A stretch of DNA of 64,000 nt from Prunus persica (GCF_000346465.2 NC_034009.1:2027395-2091394); one strand, 5' to 3'. Positions 24,241 through 36,400 are shown, counted from the first letter of the stretch. Numbers and translations: made by a program. The notes: generated by a model from the letters alone, not told the origin.

Positions 24241-26707
24241 TTAATTTTATATCTCAGCCGCCGAAGTTATCTAACGATTAAAACTAAAATTCATTAACAA
24301 ATCCGCACCCAACTCATCCAAAGGACGCATCCTCAAAGATACTCATTTGACTATTATCTTCCCTTAGCTACATATTAATGGGCAGAACCAGTGCAAGTCT
24401 TGACTGTAGCATAGGAAAGGTTTGGGAAAAAAAAAACAAATTAAACATATATATAGCCTAATATTTAAACCAATATACATATACAATTTCATACCGTGCC
24501 AAGACCGATAGGCATAATTATAGGTCTTTCACATTTGTATTTGGTGTCAAAATTTATCCCAACATCAATTTCAATCTTTTTTCATTAATTTGTCTCCAAA
24601 AGAGAAGCATTTGTCTAAATGAAATTCACTCTTTCGTGAATTATATGGCCCTAATTTCAATTTTTTTTTCTTCTTCTCTTGTTTGTAATTAACATAATTT
24701 ATATAATTAATGTATACTTTTATTTCTAGAAAATTATCGAAAATGTAAGTACCAAAAGAAAATTATCATTAAATTTTAAGTTAATAACTTTAACTCACTC
24801 ACTCATTGAAAAATTTATAGTTCGATCCTATTAAGGTATGACATCATACAAATTTCATAACATTGTTTGTGGTAAACTGATAACCAGTGTGAAAGTATAA
24901 CAAATAGTCTTACTACTCCACTAATTAATCTTATCTTTTTTTTTTCTTTTGATTTGGTAATTAAGCTTATCTTTAACAAGTGCCGATGTCCATGATATTC
25001 ACATGTTGCTTGCAACAGTGGCATGGACATTGATGAATGAAAGAAAATACAAATGTACGATATATATTTCACGATGTTTTGATCGGATCTACCCAGAAAG
25101 AGTCGGGATATGTTCGGCAGCAGCAATTTATTTTCGTCATATATTTATTATTTAAGCATGTTCAATTTTCAAAACGAGAAACATAATCATGCCAAACCAT
25201 GTGAATATGAAGACATAAACGAAAAATTATGGTTGAGTTAGTGGGAATGCTTAATTGGAGATAATAATAACAATTAGTGGCCAACGAGAATGCACATCAC
25301 ATCTGGACATTTAAAAAACTGTAGATTAATCTTTATAATTTGTTGGGGTTCTTGGGCCTATACCTTCCCAAAAAATATGAGTCTGTATTGTATTCTATGT
25401 TGAAGAATCAATACCGGATTTTTTGGGATTTTAATGAAGTTTTTTAAAAGTTCATATATGTAGTCAATCGGAATTTTCTACGAGTCCATAGAAATTTGAA
25501 TGTATTTAATACAAAAAATTATAATACAAAAAAAAAAGATATAATTCTTTATTTTCACATTAGGCCCTCAAAAACTCAGGGTCAACCCCGGCTAAATCCA
25601 TACTTTTCCTATATTTTATTGTTCTGTTTTCAAAGAAGCCACTAATTAACACGTAAGTATGAACGGTGACATAAAAAATTGATAATAAGACAAATGACGT
25701 AAGACAACAACGAAATGGATGACGTCCGACGACTCGCCACATATGCACAAACGTGGTGGAGTTGTGTACATAAATAAGACATGAACAAATATATTTGATG
25801 ATCTTCTGATCTGCACAGAAAAAGAGAGTAAATTGTTTTATATTTAATCATGCATGTTCAATTTTCAAATACGAGGAACATAAACATTCACACTTTGTCA
25901 GCCATATGGTTAGTTTAGTGGGAATGCTTAACTGGAGAAAATAATAATAATAATTTGTAGCAAAACACGAGATTTGTATGTCTTTTATTTTTTGTTTTCT
26001 CAGAAAGATGAGCAGTCCGTCGCAGATTTTTTGAATTATCAGACGAAACTGACCTATCTCTTTCTATAGTTTAAAATTTGATAGAATTGTAGGGCTTTTC
26101 GCTTTCAGACCATGTCAATCATTTCTGATTGATTATCTGTCCAAAGCCATTTACTTTTTTTTTAAAACAAGAAATAATTAACATATAAAACAATGCGAAA
26201 TGAGGTGGATCCTTGTTATTGTACTAGACTCAGAAATCTTAGCTAATCATTCTTGCATCATACTTTAAAACACCCAATTATGTGACTCAGAAATCATTAT
26301 ATTGTCTTTGTGGTGAAGCAATTATGTGAGTTCTGTTTTTAACCTTCAAAATGAAATTGAAACTCTTTAACACAATTAAAACCCAAGTTTTATATTTGTT
26401 TCGGAGTTCGGATAGGAAAATATTTAACTCCTTATTCAAGCACTATATTTCTTCTTACTATTTGGAATTTTAATAGGAAAATATATACTTGACTCCTTAC
26501 AAACAAATCACAGTCTGAAAATTTATTTTTTATTTTTATAATTATATTAAGGTACATTCACATACGTGTCCACTGTGATATTTGTGATGGCCTTTTGTCT
26601 ATTGTTTTCAACCTTATTGTCTCTTTCAGTTTGAGTAGCTTCACATGGAGATAACATGGGGAGTAATATTTTATTTGGGACAAGTTTTAGACTAAATTGA
26701 ATATGGC
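24241..26707. other. Intergenic upstream of SEO-C, with duplicated blocks
   Basis: No gene seen. Two diverged copies of a block of about 250-300 bp lie at roughly 24960-25210 and 25600-25990, and a third at 36640-36894. Shared landmarks are AACACGTAAGTA, GATCTGCACAGAAAAA-AGAG, AATTGTTTTATA and CATGCATGTTCAATTTTCAAA. These mark old duplications of the SEO-C upstream region. Confidence 0.5.
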
Positions 26708-26716
26708 TATAAATAG
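26708..26716 (+). promoter_or_regulatory. TATA box of SEO-C
   Basis: TATAAATAG lies 121 bp upstream of the ATG, in the same GGC-TATAAATAG-GGCA context as in SEO-A. Confidence 0.7.
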
Positions 26717-26828
26717 GGCAGGCATATTGCAAAAGAATGCTGCACCAACACATCAAGCTACGAGCCAATACCCGTTCTTTAGCCCTAGCCTTTGAAATCC
26801 CCAGGACTCCCTACCCTAAGTCATCATC

Positions 26829-29456
26829 ATGCTAGGCGACCTCGCAAAAAATTTGTTTTCTAAAGTTGAGGCTAGCCTGTTTTCCATGTCTGATAAGAAA
26901 ATCTTGGACCAAATTTATGCAACTCATTATGTCAATGTTGATACTTCCTTTGATGAGGATTCTCTTTTTGAAATTGTTGAAAACATCCTCAAGCATGCAA
27001 TCCAAACTGTCGACAAAATTGTGCAGGTACTTTATCACAAATATTCTTATTAATTATTACTAATATCTAAAGCACTGCTACATAAACTTGTGGGTTGTTG
27101 CAGGGTACCCAAGTGCATGAGGAAAACATAGAGGAGAAGCCCCTCAAGGCCAACTTCAGTACACCATTGTGCATACTTAAGTCCATAGCCAGCGAGGTAA
27201 TTACCTCAGAAAATAAATAAATATTTTTTTATATTGCTCGTAACAATTTTCATGTACATACATTATTTTTTATTTTTTTTATTGTTTGCTTTCATATTTT
27301 TCATATTAAAACTATTAAATAATTAAATTTTCAGATGCAATGCAAACCTCCTGGTGAGAAAGTTGCCCATGAAACTGCCCTCGCAATACTGAACAAGCTG
27401 TCAAACTATTCATGGGAAGCAAAGGCAGTGCTGACTCTGGCAGCTTTTTCTATGGAATATGGGGAGTTCTGGCTCCTTGCCCAGGCTCAGGAATCGGACC
27501 GACTTGCCAAATCAATTTCAATCCTGAAGAGAGTCCCTTTCCTCCTCAAGCCCTCAAACCTGCAAAAAAGAAGGCAAGCAGTGCTTGAGCTTAACAACTT
27601 GATCAAGGTTACAATGCGAGTTATCGGGATCTTCGATCAGTTCGAAAAGCTTTCCAGTTACGATCCAAAGGATGTGCCGGAGTTGGCATTAGCAATGGAA
27701 CATATTCCAGTGGATGCGTATTGGGCTATTTTGACTCTTGTTGCTTGCGCAACGAAGGTCACTATTCTCACCAGTGATGAGTACGTTAACTCTTCATTCT
27801 TAATTGATGTCTGACAAAAACAAAATTCAATATTTGTTTAGTACTTCAAAATAATAAGACCATGGTTGCCTTTGTTTCAGGGACAAGGAGCATGACCTAG
27901 TCCCATACGCTCAAAAAATCCATTTCATCCTGAACAAGCTTAACATGCAGCTGAAAATTTGTAGAAAACAAGTTGGTGTGTAATTACTTGCAGATCCTTC
28001 ATTAGTCATATTATAATATTAATGAAAAATGATGAAAAAAGTAATTTTTGTATAATCCGCAGAGGACGCAGAAGCTTACCGGAGGATAAGGAAAATCTTT
28101 CGAACTCCTACTGAAATCAAGGAGGTTTTCAAGGCCCTGATCTTTAGCAAAGACAATGTTCAGCCACTGATTGATGGTTCTACTAAACAAACGGTTGCTC
28201 TACTGCCCTTACAAACTGTTGTTTAAGAAGTATATTAGGTTTTTAATAGAGTGAAATTGTGGTGGCCTAATTGTTTAAACAGGTTGATATCGACATCCTG
28301 AGGAAGAAAAACATACTACTATTCCTTTCAAGCCTAGATATCACTGATGATGACATTTCTATCCTCAAACCAATTTATGAGTTCACTAAGAAAGAGGACC
28401 AGCATAAGATTGTGTGGATTCCAATCGTCGAGCAGTGGACCGATGAGCTGCGAAAGAAGTTCGAGACCCTGAGGATCATGATGCCGTGGTATACAGTGCA
28501 GATCTCTGCACCCATAGCTGGTTTCAGGTTCATCAAGGAGGAGTGGAACTTCAAGGGTAAGCCTACATTGGTGGTGATGAGCCCACAAGGAAAGGTTGAA
28601 CATTACAACGCATTCCACATGATTCGGGTATGGGGACCCAAGGCCTTCCCTTTCACAGAAGCAACAGAAAAAGAAATCTCAAAGTCTCGCGAATGGTTTG
28701 GCAATTTAATCAGAGAGATTTATCCGACTCCACCCGACTCTGTAAGTTCCTTTTAATTAATAATTCCAACAAAAGCCATACATTTAGGGTCCCTCTGACA
28801 TTACCCGTATTTGAATCTATGATGTAAATTTGATGATGAAGCAAGTTTTTGTGGTTTAATTTATTTTGATCAAACAGAAAGAGGATGAGTACATTTTCTT
28901 CTATGGAGGCAAAGACAAAGACTGGATGAAACAATTCAAAGAGAAAGCAACTGCTCTTGCAAATGATCTCATCTTGAAGGAAGCAAAGATTAACATAAAG
29001 TTGTTTTGTGTGGGGAAAGACAGCAAGGGAGAAGATGACTTTGGCATTCTATGGCGCTTCTGGACTGGAATAGAAAGCCTGTTCCACACCAAGATAAACA
29101 AGCAGGCTGACTCAGCCACACTAGAAATCCAAAAGCTACTTTCTTACAAAAATGAAAGTGGATGGGCTGTGCTCAGCAAGGGGTCTTCTTTGGTTGTCGC
29201 TGGACATGGTATCTCAATTTTGAAGGTGATAGAGGACTTCGACAAATGGAAGGGACAAGTGAGAGAGAAAGGCTTTGAGTTTTGTTTCACAACATACCAT
29301 GCGAAGATTCGCCTAACACCTTGCTGCCGCCTTGATATTCCAGGCTCTACCGGGAAGGTCCCGGAGACAATGAACTGTCCCGATTGCAACCGTAGCATGG
29401 AGACTTTTATCAGTTACAAGTGCTGCCACATTGATGGTCCTAATGTGCATCATTAA
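26829..29456 (+). CDS. SEO-C, sieve element occlusion protein
   Basis: Seven exons: 26829-27026, 27104-27196, 27335-27780, 27881-27975, 28063-28193, 28283-28741, 28878-29456. The joined frame gives 666 aa. Exons 2 to 6 have exactly the same lengths as in SEO-A (93, 446, 95, 131, 459 nt), showing recent common descent; only the outer exons differ. Motifs: FSMSDKKILDQIYATH, YSWEAKAVLTLAAFSMEYG, KIVWIPIVEQW, PWYTVQISAP, and the C-terminal cluster C641/C644/C656/C657. The introns are short (77-154 bp except one of about 300 bp), and the gene is the most compact of the set. The 377 bp from 29080 to the stop are nearly identical to SEO-D. A structural phloem P-protein role is inferred from the family. 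Confidence 0.93.
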
Positions 29457-29509
29457 GGTTTCGTTCTTTTAGTACCACTGCTAAGTAATTTTGTTAATCA
29501 AATAAGTTC

Positions 29510-29592
29510 CATGCAGTGGATATTATGCTAGAATAAAAATAGTCTACTAGCTATGCAGTGGATATTATGCTAGAATAAAAATAGTCTACTAC
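29510..29592. repeat. 42-bp tandem duplication in SEO-C 3' region
   Basis: The unit TGCAGTGGATATTATGCTAG through AGTCTACTA occurs twice in a row. The matching region after SEO-D (about 44499-44540) has it once, so the duplication in SEO-C is younger than the C/D split. Confidence 0.85.
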
Positions 29593-29933
29593 CTGTAATG
29601 TGGAGTACAGCTTGTGTAATTGTTCTATTATGTTTCTTTCGGCCAGATTATTCATGGCAGTCTATGTGATGGTTAACGTTTTATTGGTCATTAATGTATT
29701 GAATAAATTTTCAATGTACTGTTTTGGAGTGTTAAATTTACATTCATTGCCATATTTTCTTGTACATGGGTAGATACATTCTTAGGAAATTATCTACAAT
29801 CATCGCTTAATAACTCCTTTCCTCTTGATTTGAGTTGAGGTCAGGCGTGTTGTCCACTTGTTGCAATTCTTCATTTTTCCAATGAAGTTCCCTCGTTTCA
29901 TCGAGATTCTCTTAAAAAAACTCTTCTCCCCTT

Positions 29934-30722
29934 GATTAAAATCAACCGTGGAGAGTAGTCTAAACAATTAACTCAATTTTTTAATTTTTAATGCAATTGT
30001 TATCAATAAAATAATTTTAAAAAGAAATTTTAAGAAAGAAAACTGCCATAGTTTTCTCCCACCAACGGCAAATCCTCCCTCGTCACACCGACGGCTCGTG
30101 TTCTCACCCTGGATGCCTACATCTCACTTTGCAGGTTTATTCTCTCCTATTCAATTCGCCATTTTCCTTTTGACTTTTGCTTAATTTATTACTCGATTTC
30201 AGTTGCTTCAATTAATTTTGTGACTACTCTTTGGATTTGAGGTGTCAATTGCCAGATGGAGATTTGGAGACCTTGATTTCAGTCAAGTCCTACGAGGAGT
30301 TAGCTAATATCATCTAAGAATACAATCGAGCTTCTTCTCCGTCTCGTCCTCTAAAGAAATCACTCAAGCAAATCTCGCCTCATATGTGTATGGCTATGAG
30401 CGGCAGCGATTCATCCCTTTCAAAATCGCTCTTCTCGTTCACCGATTCTTGCCATGTCCAGAGAGCAACCCAGCGACATGTCGTATCTCCCTCATCATCA
30501 TCATCACATCGTCGTGAACAAGTACCTCACCGCAATGATGGAGTTGAGATTCGGAGCCCTAAACTTCTAGGAGCTTCACACAAAGAAGAATATGGCTGAT
30601 AATCAAAATCTTAAAAATAGAAAAGAATACGACATTTTAAAAATTTATTTTGTTGAAAACATTTGCATTAAAAATTATAAATGGAGCTAATTGTTTAGAC
30701 TACTCTCCACCGTTGTTTTTAA
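29934..30722 (+). mobile_element. Mutator-like element carrying a PB1 gene fragment
   Basis: Long terminal inverted repeats: GATTAAAATCAACCGTGGAG onward at the left, matched by CTCTCCACCGTTG-TTTTTAATC at the right. They remain alignable inward for about 90 bp (through TTTTTAATGCAA). Between them lies non-TE coding debris: ILPRHTDG and RVLTLDAYIS in two frames (30065-30135), a GT-AG intron-like gap, then LPDGDLETLISVKSYEELANI and EYNRASSPSRPLK (30255-30355). These are hallmark strings of the N-terminal PB1 domain of plant PB1 proteins. A stop (GAA to TAA) and a 1-base loss break it. This fits a Pack-MULE. A 9-bp target duplication is not evident. Confidence 0.7.
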
Positions 30723-30726
30723 TCCA

Positions 30727-30775
30727 AAAGTGACCATGGTTTTCGTGGACCAGGAGAAGAACAAGATTAAGGCTT
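30727..30775 (+). pseudogene. Tiny RPA-like OB fragment
   Basis: Translates to TMVFVDQEKNKIKAL, resembling the conserved strand of plant replication protein A-like (DUF223) OB domains, which are also carried by Helitrons. Only about 15 codons remain before the Cassandra LTR begins, so this is tentative. Confidence 0.25.
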
Positions 30776-30902
30776 TGTAACATTCGACATCGACCAACGG
30801 AGAGGGGGTGATGTGCCTTATATGTACATGCCTACCTTCATCTTGCACGAGGCCTTTTGGGAGCTCACTGGCTTCGGAGTCATGGGAACTCCGACGTTAA
30901 GG
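30776..30902 (+). mobile_element. Truncated Cassandra LTR
   Basis: Starts TGTAACATTCGACATCGACC and follows the 18518-18769 copy (in opposite orientation) through CAACGGAGAGGGGGTGATG and the CATGGGAACTCCGACGTTAA part of the 5S-like core. It stops there. The remaining half is missing, and the sequence passes into the truncated gypsy LTR. Confidence 0.8.
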
Positions 30903-30909
30903 GAGGGGG

Positions 30910-30929
30910 ATGGATTTTCTGGTTCGCAG

Positions 30930-30969
<40 letters not shown>

Positions 30970-31232
30970 AGATATTTTAAACTTAAACTTCAAAATATTT
31001 ACGGTTTTACCACTGTCGATGTTTTGCCCGTAACTTCTTCGTTACAACTCCGATTTAAACCTACCGCATGTCTACGAATTCGTCTCGGTACCACCTACCC
31101 AAAAATACCAATCACTGCCCCAAACACTTTCCGAGCAAGAAAATGACCAATTTACCCCTACCCTAAGGGTAAATTCGTAAATTCACTTAAATAATTTAAA
31201 ATATGAATTAAATTTGGAGTCGGGGTGTTACA
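30910..31232 (-). repeat. Truncated 3' LTR of the gypsy element
   Basis: Minus strand from 31232: TGTAACACCCCGACTCC, continuing parallel to the 5' LTR start through GACGAATTCGTAGACATGCG and TTACGGGCAAAA to the GA-rich run at 30930-30967. About 2.7 kb of LTR are missing after that. Confidence 0.85.
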
Positions 31233-31248
31233 ATCTACCCCCCTTATA
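31233..31248 (-). promoter_or_regulatory. Polypurine tract of the gypsy element
   Basis: On the minus strand ATAAGGGGGTAGAT abuts the LTR start TGTAACACC. This is the plus-strand primer site for reverse transcription. Confidence 0.7.
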
Positions 31249-31279
31249 AAAATTTCGTCCTCGAAATTTACGTACTTAA

Positions 31280-31490
31280 AAATTGGAGCTAAGGGTACTC
31301 GACCCGCTTCAGTGCCTCGTGCTCCCATGTAGCTTCTTCAATAGTTTGACTTCTTCACAGAACCTTCACTACCGGAATAGACCTGGAGCACTACATCTAC
31401 TCTTTCCAATCCAAGATCAGCACAAGTTGCTCCTCATATGTCAGATCTTCTTTCGACTCCACGGGTTGACGTTCCAGAACATGAGAAGGA
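31280..31490 (-). pseudogene. Gypsy integrase C-terminal tail, broken
   Basis: Minus-strand translation gives HDPSHVLERQPVES, then KEDLTYEEQLVLILDWKE, two stops, SRSIPVVKVL, a stop, and SQTIEEATWEHEALKRVEYP. The EATWE string close to the 3' LTR is typical of the C-terminal region of Ty3/gypsy integrases. At least three stop codons make it non-functional. Confidence 0.75.
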
Positions 31491-31955
31491 TCATGCATGT
31501 ACTTCCTTCATGATTTCTCTCTTTAACTCACCAATGAGGTGGGCTAAGTATCCTACACAGCCCTCCTTGAGTAACCTTTTTGCCGTTATGGCGGAGATGA
31601 GACAAGATTGGAGAACTCTACGCTCTCCACATAATACTACTTCAGGTTGTTCCGGACTTCTAAGTACAACCTCTTTCCGAAATAACTCACCGATACGCGG
31701 TGTTTCTTCAATCAAGACATTCCCAAGATGATGTCAAGATCAATCAAGTCCAATTGGGCTCAAATCGACTTCCAACTCTGCATCACCCACTTGAATACAA
31801 CAATCCCTAAAAATCATGTCCGCAAACAGGACATTCCCCAGTAGGTAAAGAAATGCTAAGTCTTCTTGCCATGGGTGTCGGTCTCACACTGGCATATGGT
31901 ACGAAACTAGGTGTAATGAAAGAATGCGTAGCCCTGGGATCTATTAAGACACGTG
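31491..31955 (-). pseudogene. Gypsy protease and linker relic
   Basis: Minus strand after gag: ARVLIDPRATHSFITPSF (the usual LIDPGATHSF active-site string with G changed to R), VGDAELEVDLSPIGLIDLDI, ILGMS, then KEVVLRSPEQPEVVLCGERR and LLKEGCVGYLAHLIG. Frameshifts and stops separate the pieces. The linker that normally precedes reverse transcriptase ends abruptly near 31495, where the integrase tail begins, which marks a large internal deletion. Confidence 0.75.
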
Positions 31956-33353
31956 CTAAACTAACCAAAAATTTAGGGTCATACCGGTGATCAAGTCAGG
32001 TGTAGCCTGGGCCTCATGATGGGTCATCGAGAACACACGGGCATGCGTAGTAGAGCGTCCAGACTGGCCTCTCTGGCTCCTACCACTCCTACCTCGAAAA
32101 GTAGACTGGACCCCACTGCTTGATGACGAACCCGCTGCAGATGATGAAGCACCACTCTCTGTCTGACCCTGTCCTCTACTGCTTTGCCCTTGTTGGGCCC
32201 AAGTCTCCTTTCCAGCAGTACCACCAACAGTAAGGAGTGGGCACTCACTCCTATAGTGCCCTGCCTGCCCACAATGGTAACATGACACTCCGCTCCTCCG
32301 GCTAGGGCCACTAGTCTGTCCACGTTGTGGGCAGTCCCTCCTGAGATGTCCTGTCTGCCCACAACCGTGACAGGTTGCATTATACTGCTGCGAAAAATCC
32401 TTGGCTGTACTGGCCACGGACTGCTGTCCCGAATGCTGGCTCCACGCTGGTCGTGAGCCAGACCTCCTACTGCCTGAACTGGAACCACGTCCTCCCGACC
32501 ATTCACTACCAGCAGAACTAGAACTGGATCCACCCCTCTTTGATGGACCCTGACTTGGCTCACCAAAACCTGAGGAGTCCCTGCGGCGCCTACTAATGCC
32601 TGCACCCAAACTGTACTTCCTGGCCACTCTATCTGCTGCTTGAGCCAAGGCTCTCATGGTAGGGTATGTGTTAGCAGTAACCACTGCCTGGATGTCTAAC
32701 CACAAACCCTCCTCAAAACGTGTACACCTGTCTTCCTCTGTGGTGACCAACTCAGGTGCAAACCTAGACAACTCATTAAATTTGTGCTCATACTCCAGCA
32801 CTGACATGGAACCCTGCCTCAAATGCAGAAACTCGGACTTCTTCTCATTCTTGTAAGAATGTGGGTAGAACTGATCAAAGAACACCCTCTGAAACTCTTC
32901 CCAGGTAAGAGCAGCAGGGTTAGCATACCCTCTGCGAACTGCCTTCCACCCGTGATAGGCATTTCCCTTCAAAAGAAAAGCAGCTAAGCGAACCCTATCT
33001 CTATCCGGGCACTGAAGAACCTCAAATATTCGCTCGACATCTGTAAGGCAAGCATCAGCCTCAGCAGGATCAGCACTACCATGAAACTCATTTGCCCCTA
33101 ATTCTTTAACCCTCTTAATATCGGAGCTTTCCGTATTCCGTCTCCTCTGTAAGGCGGTAGACACGGTTCGAGTGAACTGAGATAACAGGTGTCGTAAATC
33201 GAGGTCATTCCCTCCATCTTGCTCTCCGACAGGTGGAGATGGAGGTGGAGGTGGAGGTGATGGAGGTGGAGAAGGTGGTGGAGATGGAGGTGGAGGATTT
33301 GCTCCCCATCTCGGAATACGACCATCCCGCGTCCTAGGACGTCTAGGATGCAT
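31956..33353 (-). CDS. gag: Ty3/gypsy Gag
   Basis: Open frame of 465 aa from MHPRRPRTRDG; an in-frame upstream ATG at 33395 would add 14 residues, but the MHPRR start suits the family. It begins with a proline-serine low-complexity stretch (about residues 20-42), followed by the retrotransposon gag domain (FLLKGNAYHGW, WEEFQRVFFDQFYP, FLHLRQGSMSV, EYEHKFNELSRF). A basic serine/glycine-rich linker comes next, then two CCHC zinc knuckles (CHGCGQTGHLRRDC near residue 328, CYHCGQAGHYRSEC near 355). Gag forms the virus-like particle and binds RNA. The frame is intact up to the junction with protease, where a stop ends it. Confidence 0.88.
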   Translation of the reverse strand: MHPRRPRTRDGRIPRWGANPPPPSPPPSPPPSPPPPPPSPPVGEQDGGNDLDLRHLLSQFTRTVSTALQRRRNTESSDIKRVKELGANEFHGSADPAEADACLTDVERIFEVLQCPDRDRVRLAAFLLKGNAYHGWKAVRRGYANPAALTWEEFQRVFFDQFYPHSYKNEKKSEFLHLRQGSMSVLEYEHKFNELSRFAPELVTTEEDRCTRFEEGLWLDIQAVVTANTYPTMRALAQAADRVARKYSLGAGISRRRRDSSGFGEPSQGPSKRGGSSSSSAGSEWSGGRGSSSGSRRSGSRPAWSQHSGQQSVASTAKDFSQQYNATCHGCGQTGHLRRDCPQRGQTSGPSRRSGVSCYHCGQAGHYRSECPLLTVGGTAGKETWAQQGQSSRGQGQTESGASSSAAGSSSSSGVQSTFRGRSGRSQRGQSGRSTTHARVFSMTHHEAQATPDLITGMTLNFWLV

Positions 33354-33435
33354 GATTCTACACAAAGGAAACCATAAAATCATTAGTTTCAACAACGCAA
33401 CAAAAGAGCGAAAGTCGAAGGAAAGTGAACCTAAT

Positions 33436-33450
33436 GCTCTGATACCAAGC
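33436..33450 (-). promoter_or_regulatory. Primer-binding site of the gypsy element
   Basis: Right after the 5' LTR end (TGTCA) the minus strand reads GCTTGGTATCAGAGC, complementary to the 3' end of initiator tRNA-Met. Confidence 0.85.
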
Positions 33451-36400
33451 TGACAGGACCCGCTCCGGAATTTCCCGAAGACCGAGGCGGACCCCCGTTC
33501 TTTGTTCCGACATCACCCCGATGCCGGGCCCACTTACTAGAAACCGAGACTCTCTACCAAAATTTTGGCAGTCTCCCCTATGAATTGAACAACCCAACAA
33601 AATTTAACCTGCATAAAAATACAGAATAATCTCAACCAGTAGCATGCTTTGAAGCGAATAAACAGTTTACAACAAAATGGCCTCCGGCCTCACAATTCAA
33701 ACCCTAACAGGGGCGATAACAGAGCATGTCTAAGAACTTCAATTTCGACGAAACAGAGTGCAAAGGAAATAACAGGAAGAAAGAGTCCTACGATGACTCA
33801 AGGCTCGGAATCTCACGATCCGGCTCTGCTGCAGAACTCAGTCAACTACTGGCTGGGGGGCGCAAAACAGAAAATTGTGAGTGGACAAACATAAATTCAG
33901 TTCAGTGTAAACCAACGTAATATAACCCCACCGTTTAGAAAACCATGCAAGAAATCCCATGCATCTCAAAACCGTCATACTCAAGTATATATATATATGT
34001 ATATATCAAAACAAATCAATACCAGATGCCAAGTCCAAAATCCATAAAGAACCCTTTACAAAACCCACCATCCAAAAACTTATAAATCCCACAACCAAAC
34101 TCTCGAAAGCGTACCCATTGGCACGACCGGCAAGGAAGTATCCACACCGAGAAACAAGAATGAATGAATAGATTTAAATATATAATATAAGAGATATATA
34201 TATAGTATAAATATAACCATCACCTAGTTGTACCGGGGAAACAATCCAACCGGGGGATTGTTTGACTAGTCACCCTGGCAGAGTCCTCGTGATGAGTCCT
34301 CAATCCATCATGTGACTAGGGAACGAGCCGTCCAACTGGGGGACCAACTCTCAGCCAGAACGTACCGTCGATAACCTCAAAACCCGTACCTCTGTGAACA
34401 GTCCTACGAGCGCAGACTACCCAATTAAGGGTCTACAGCAACATCCTGTCAAGGATGCCCCGGGTCCCGACAAATCCAAGTATCCCAAGTCTCCGTATCC
34501 AAGTTCCACATCAGGGGAGGTATATAGGGTAGTGCTTACCGCACACCAACTGACATTCTATACTCACCACTTTCCACAATCTTATCTCAACAACCCAAGT
34601 ACCTCACACATAACCAAATATATATATAAATCCCCAAAATCCATATATTCATACTCAAGATACTCAAATACGTCAAAACCCAAAATATATTTTCAATGCC
34701 TCATAAAAATATCACTTTCAACAATTTCATAAATAATATATTCAAAATATCATTTAAAACATCATGCATAATATTTCCCAAAATCCATATATAAAATATA
34801 CTTTCAATACCCAACTATACCAAACCCACAATATTTTACCAAAGCGCTTATAAAAACATCAAGCTCAACTCATAAATATAATATATTCAATAAATCATTA
34901 AAAACATTATGCACAAATGTTTCATCAATAAAACCATGCATAAGATTTGAAAACAAGGTCCACTCACAAGTAGTCCCACGCTGCTTGACCCTGAGAGGGT
35001 CCCGCCTGCTGTGTATGCGTAGTCGGAGTACCTAATTCAGAATACGTATACGAGATTAATACGAAACGTTTGGAACGAGTACTTTAAATTAAATATCCTA
35101 ATTTCCCAGGTCTCTAGTAAGTGTACTAGGTACGAGACGTTCTAAGGTCCAACTACTCAATTTGGACGATGGAACAACTTCGGGAGACACTCGGTCAACC
35201 GACGGTCAAACTTCCCAATTTGGGTCAACCGGGCCCACGGGACCCACGACCTCCGTTTTACAATCCGAAAGTTCCTAAAGGTTTCACAAGGTCTAAGATA
35301 ACCGTCTCACAAGTTTAGTCCGAAACGGACGGTTGGATCGCTTACGATCGGACGGTTATTATAAAACACAAACTTTAAGTTATTGAACCGGAACATCCGG
35401 GGTTCCGATTCACGATCCGCGAATTCCTATACGATCCTAGGAATACCTAGAACAACATATTTTAATTCGGAAAGGGTCTAACGGTCGGAACCTATCGAAC
35501 CCGGATAACGCACAATATGCGAAAATCCGTTCGATAGTCAAACGATGTCCGAATTGAGATCCGCAAAATCCTACGTGCTCGTGACACCCTAAGGATCTCA
35601 TTGGGTTAAATTGCAGCCTCACCAACCTCGCCCACGCGCCGCCACACGCGCCGGCAGCGCGTGGGTGTGTAGAGTAATTCCGGCGACGGAAAAACTCCAC
35701 ACCCGAGCTCACCCTTCCTACCCTAGCTTCTACTCGAGGTCAGGATCACTTCATTCAACTACGGGAAGGCCCAATTCGGGCGGCAACTGGCCGGAATTTC
35801 ATTTTGAAATTCGGCCAAAACCTAGATTCTCTAATCGATTTCTTAGGCAACGAATCGGTCCAAACCTATACAACCAACAGCTAGAACTCGAAAAATGGAT
35901 GAGAACCCATACCTCAATCACCGGGTTTGGGCCGCGGATGCGGTGGCGCGATGGCGGGAAAGCTCCGGTTCAAAACCGTCGAGCTCACGGCCGGATTTTG
36001 CAGTTTCCGACGGGGAAAATAGGCTGGGCTTGACCGGGGCGACGAGGTGAGTCGATCGGGACCGATCTCGGGTCCTGCCGTGGCCGAAGCTGCGCGAACC
36101 GAGGAGAGAGAGAGTTGACGTCAGGGAGAGAGAGAGACTGAGGAGAGAGAGAGTGTCGCGCGGGAGAGAGAGAGAGACTGGGGAGAAAATCTGATTTTTA
36201 CCAAACGTTTCGAAATATTTACAAGTTTGCCACTGGTACTATTTTGCCCGTAACTTCTTCGTTACAACTCCGATTCAAGCCTACCACGTGTCTACGAATT
36301 CGTCTCAGTACCACCTATCCAAAAAAACCACTCACTGCCCCAAATACTTTCCGGGCAAGAAAATGACCAATTTACCCACACCCTAAGGGTAAATTCGTAA

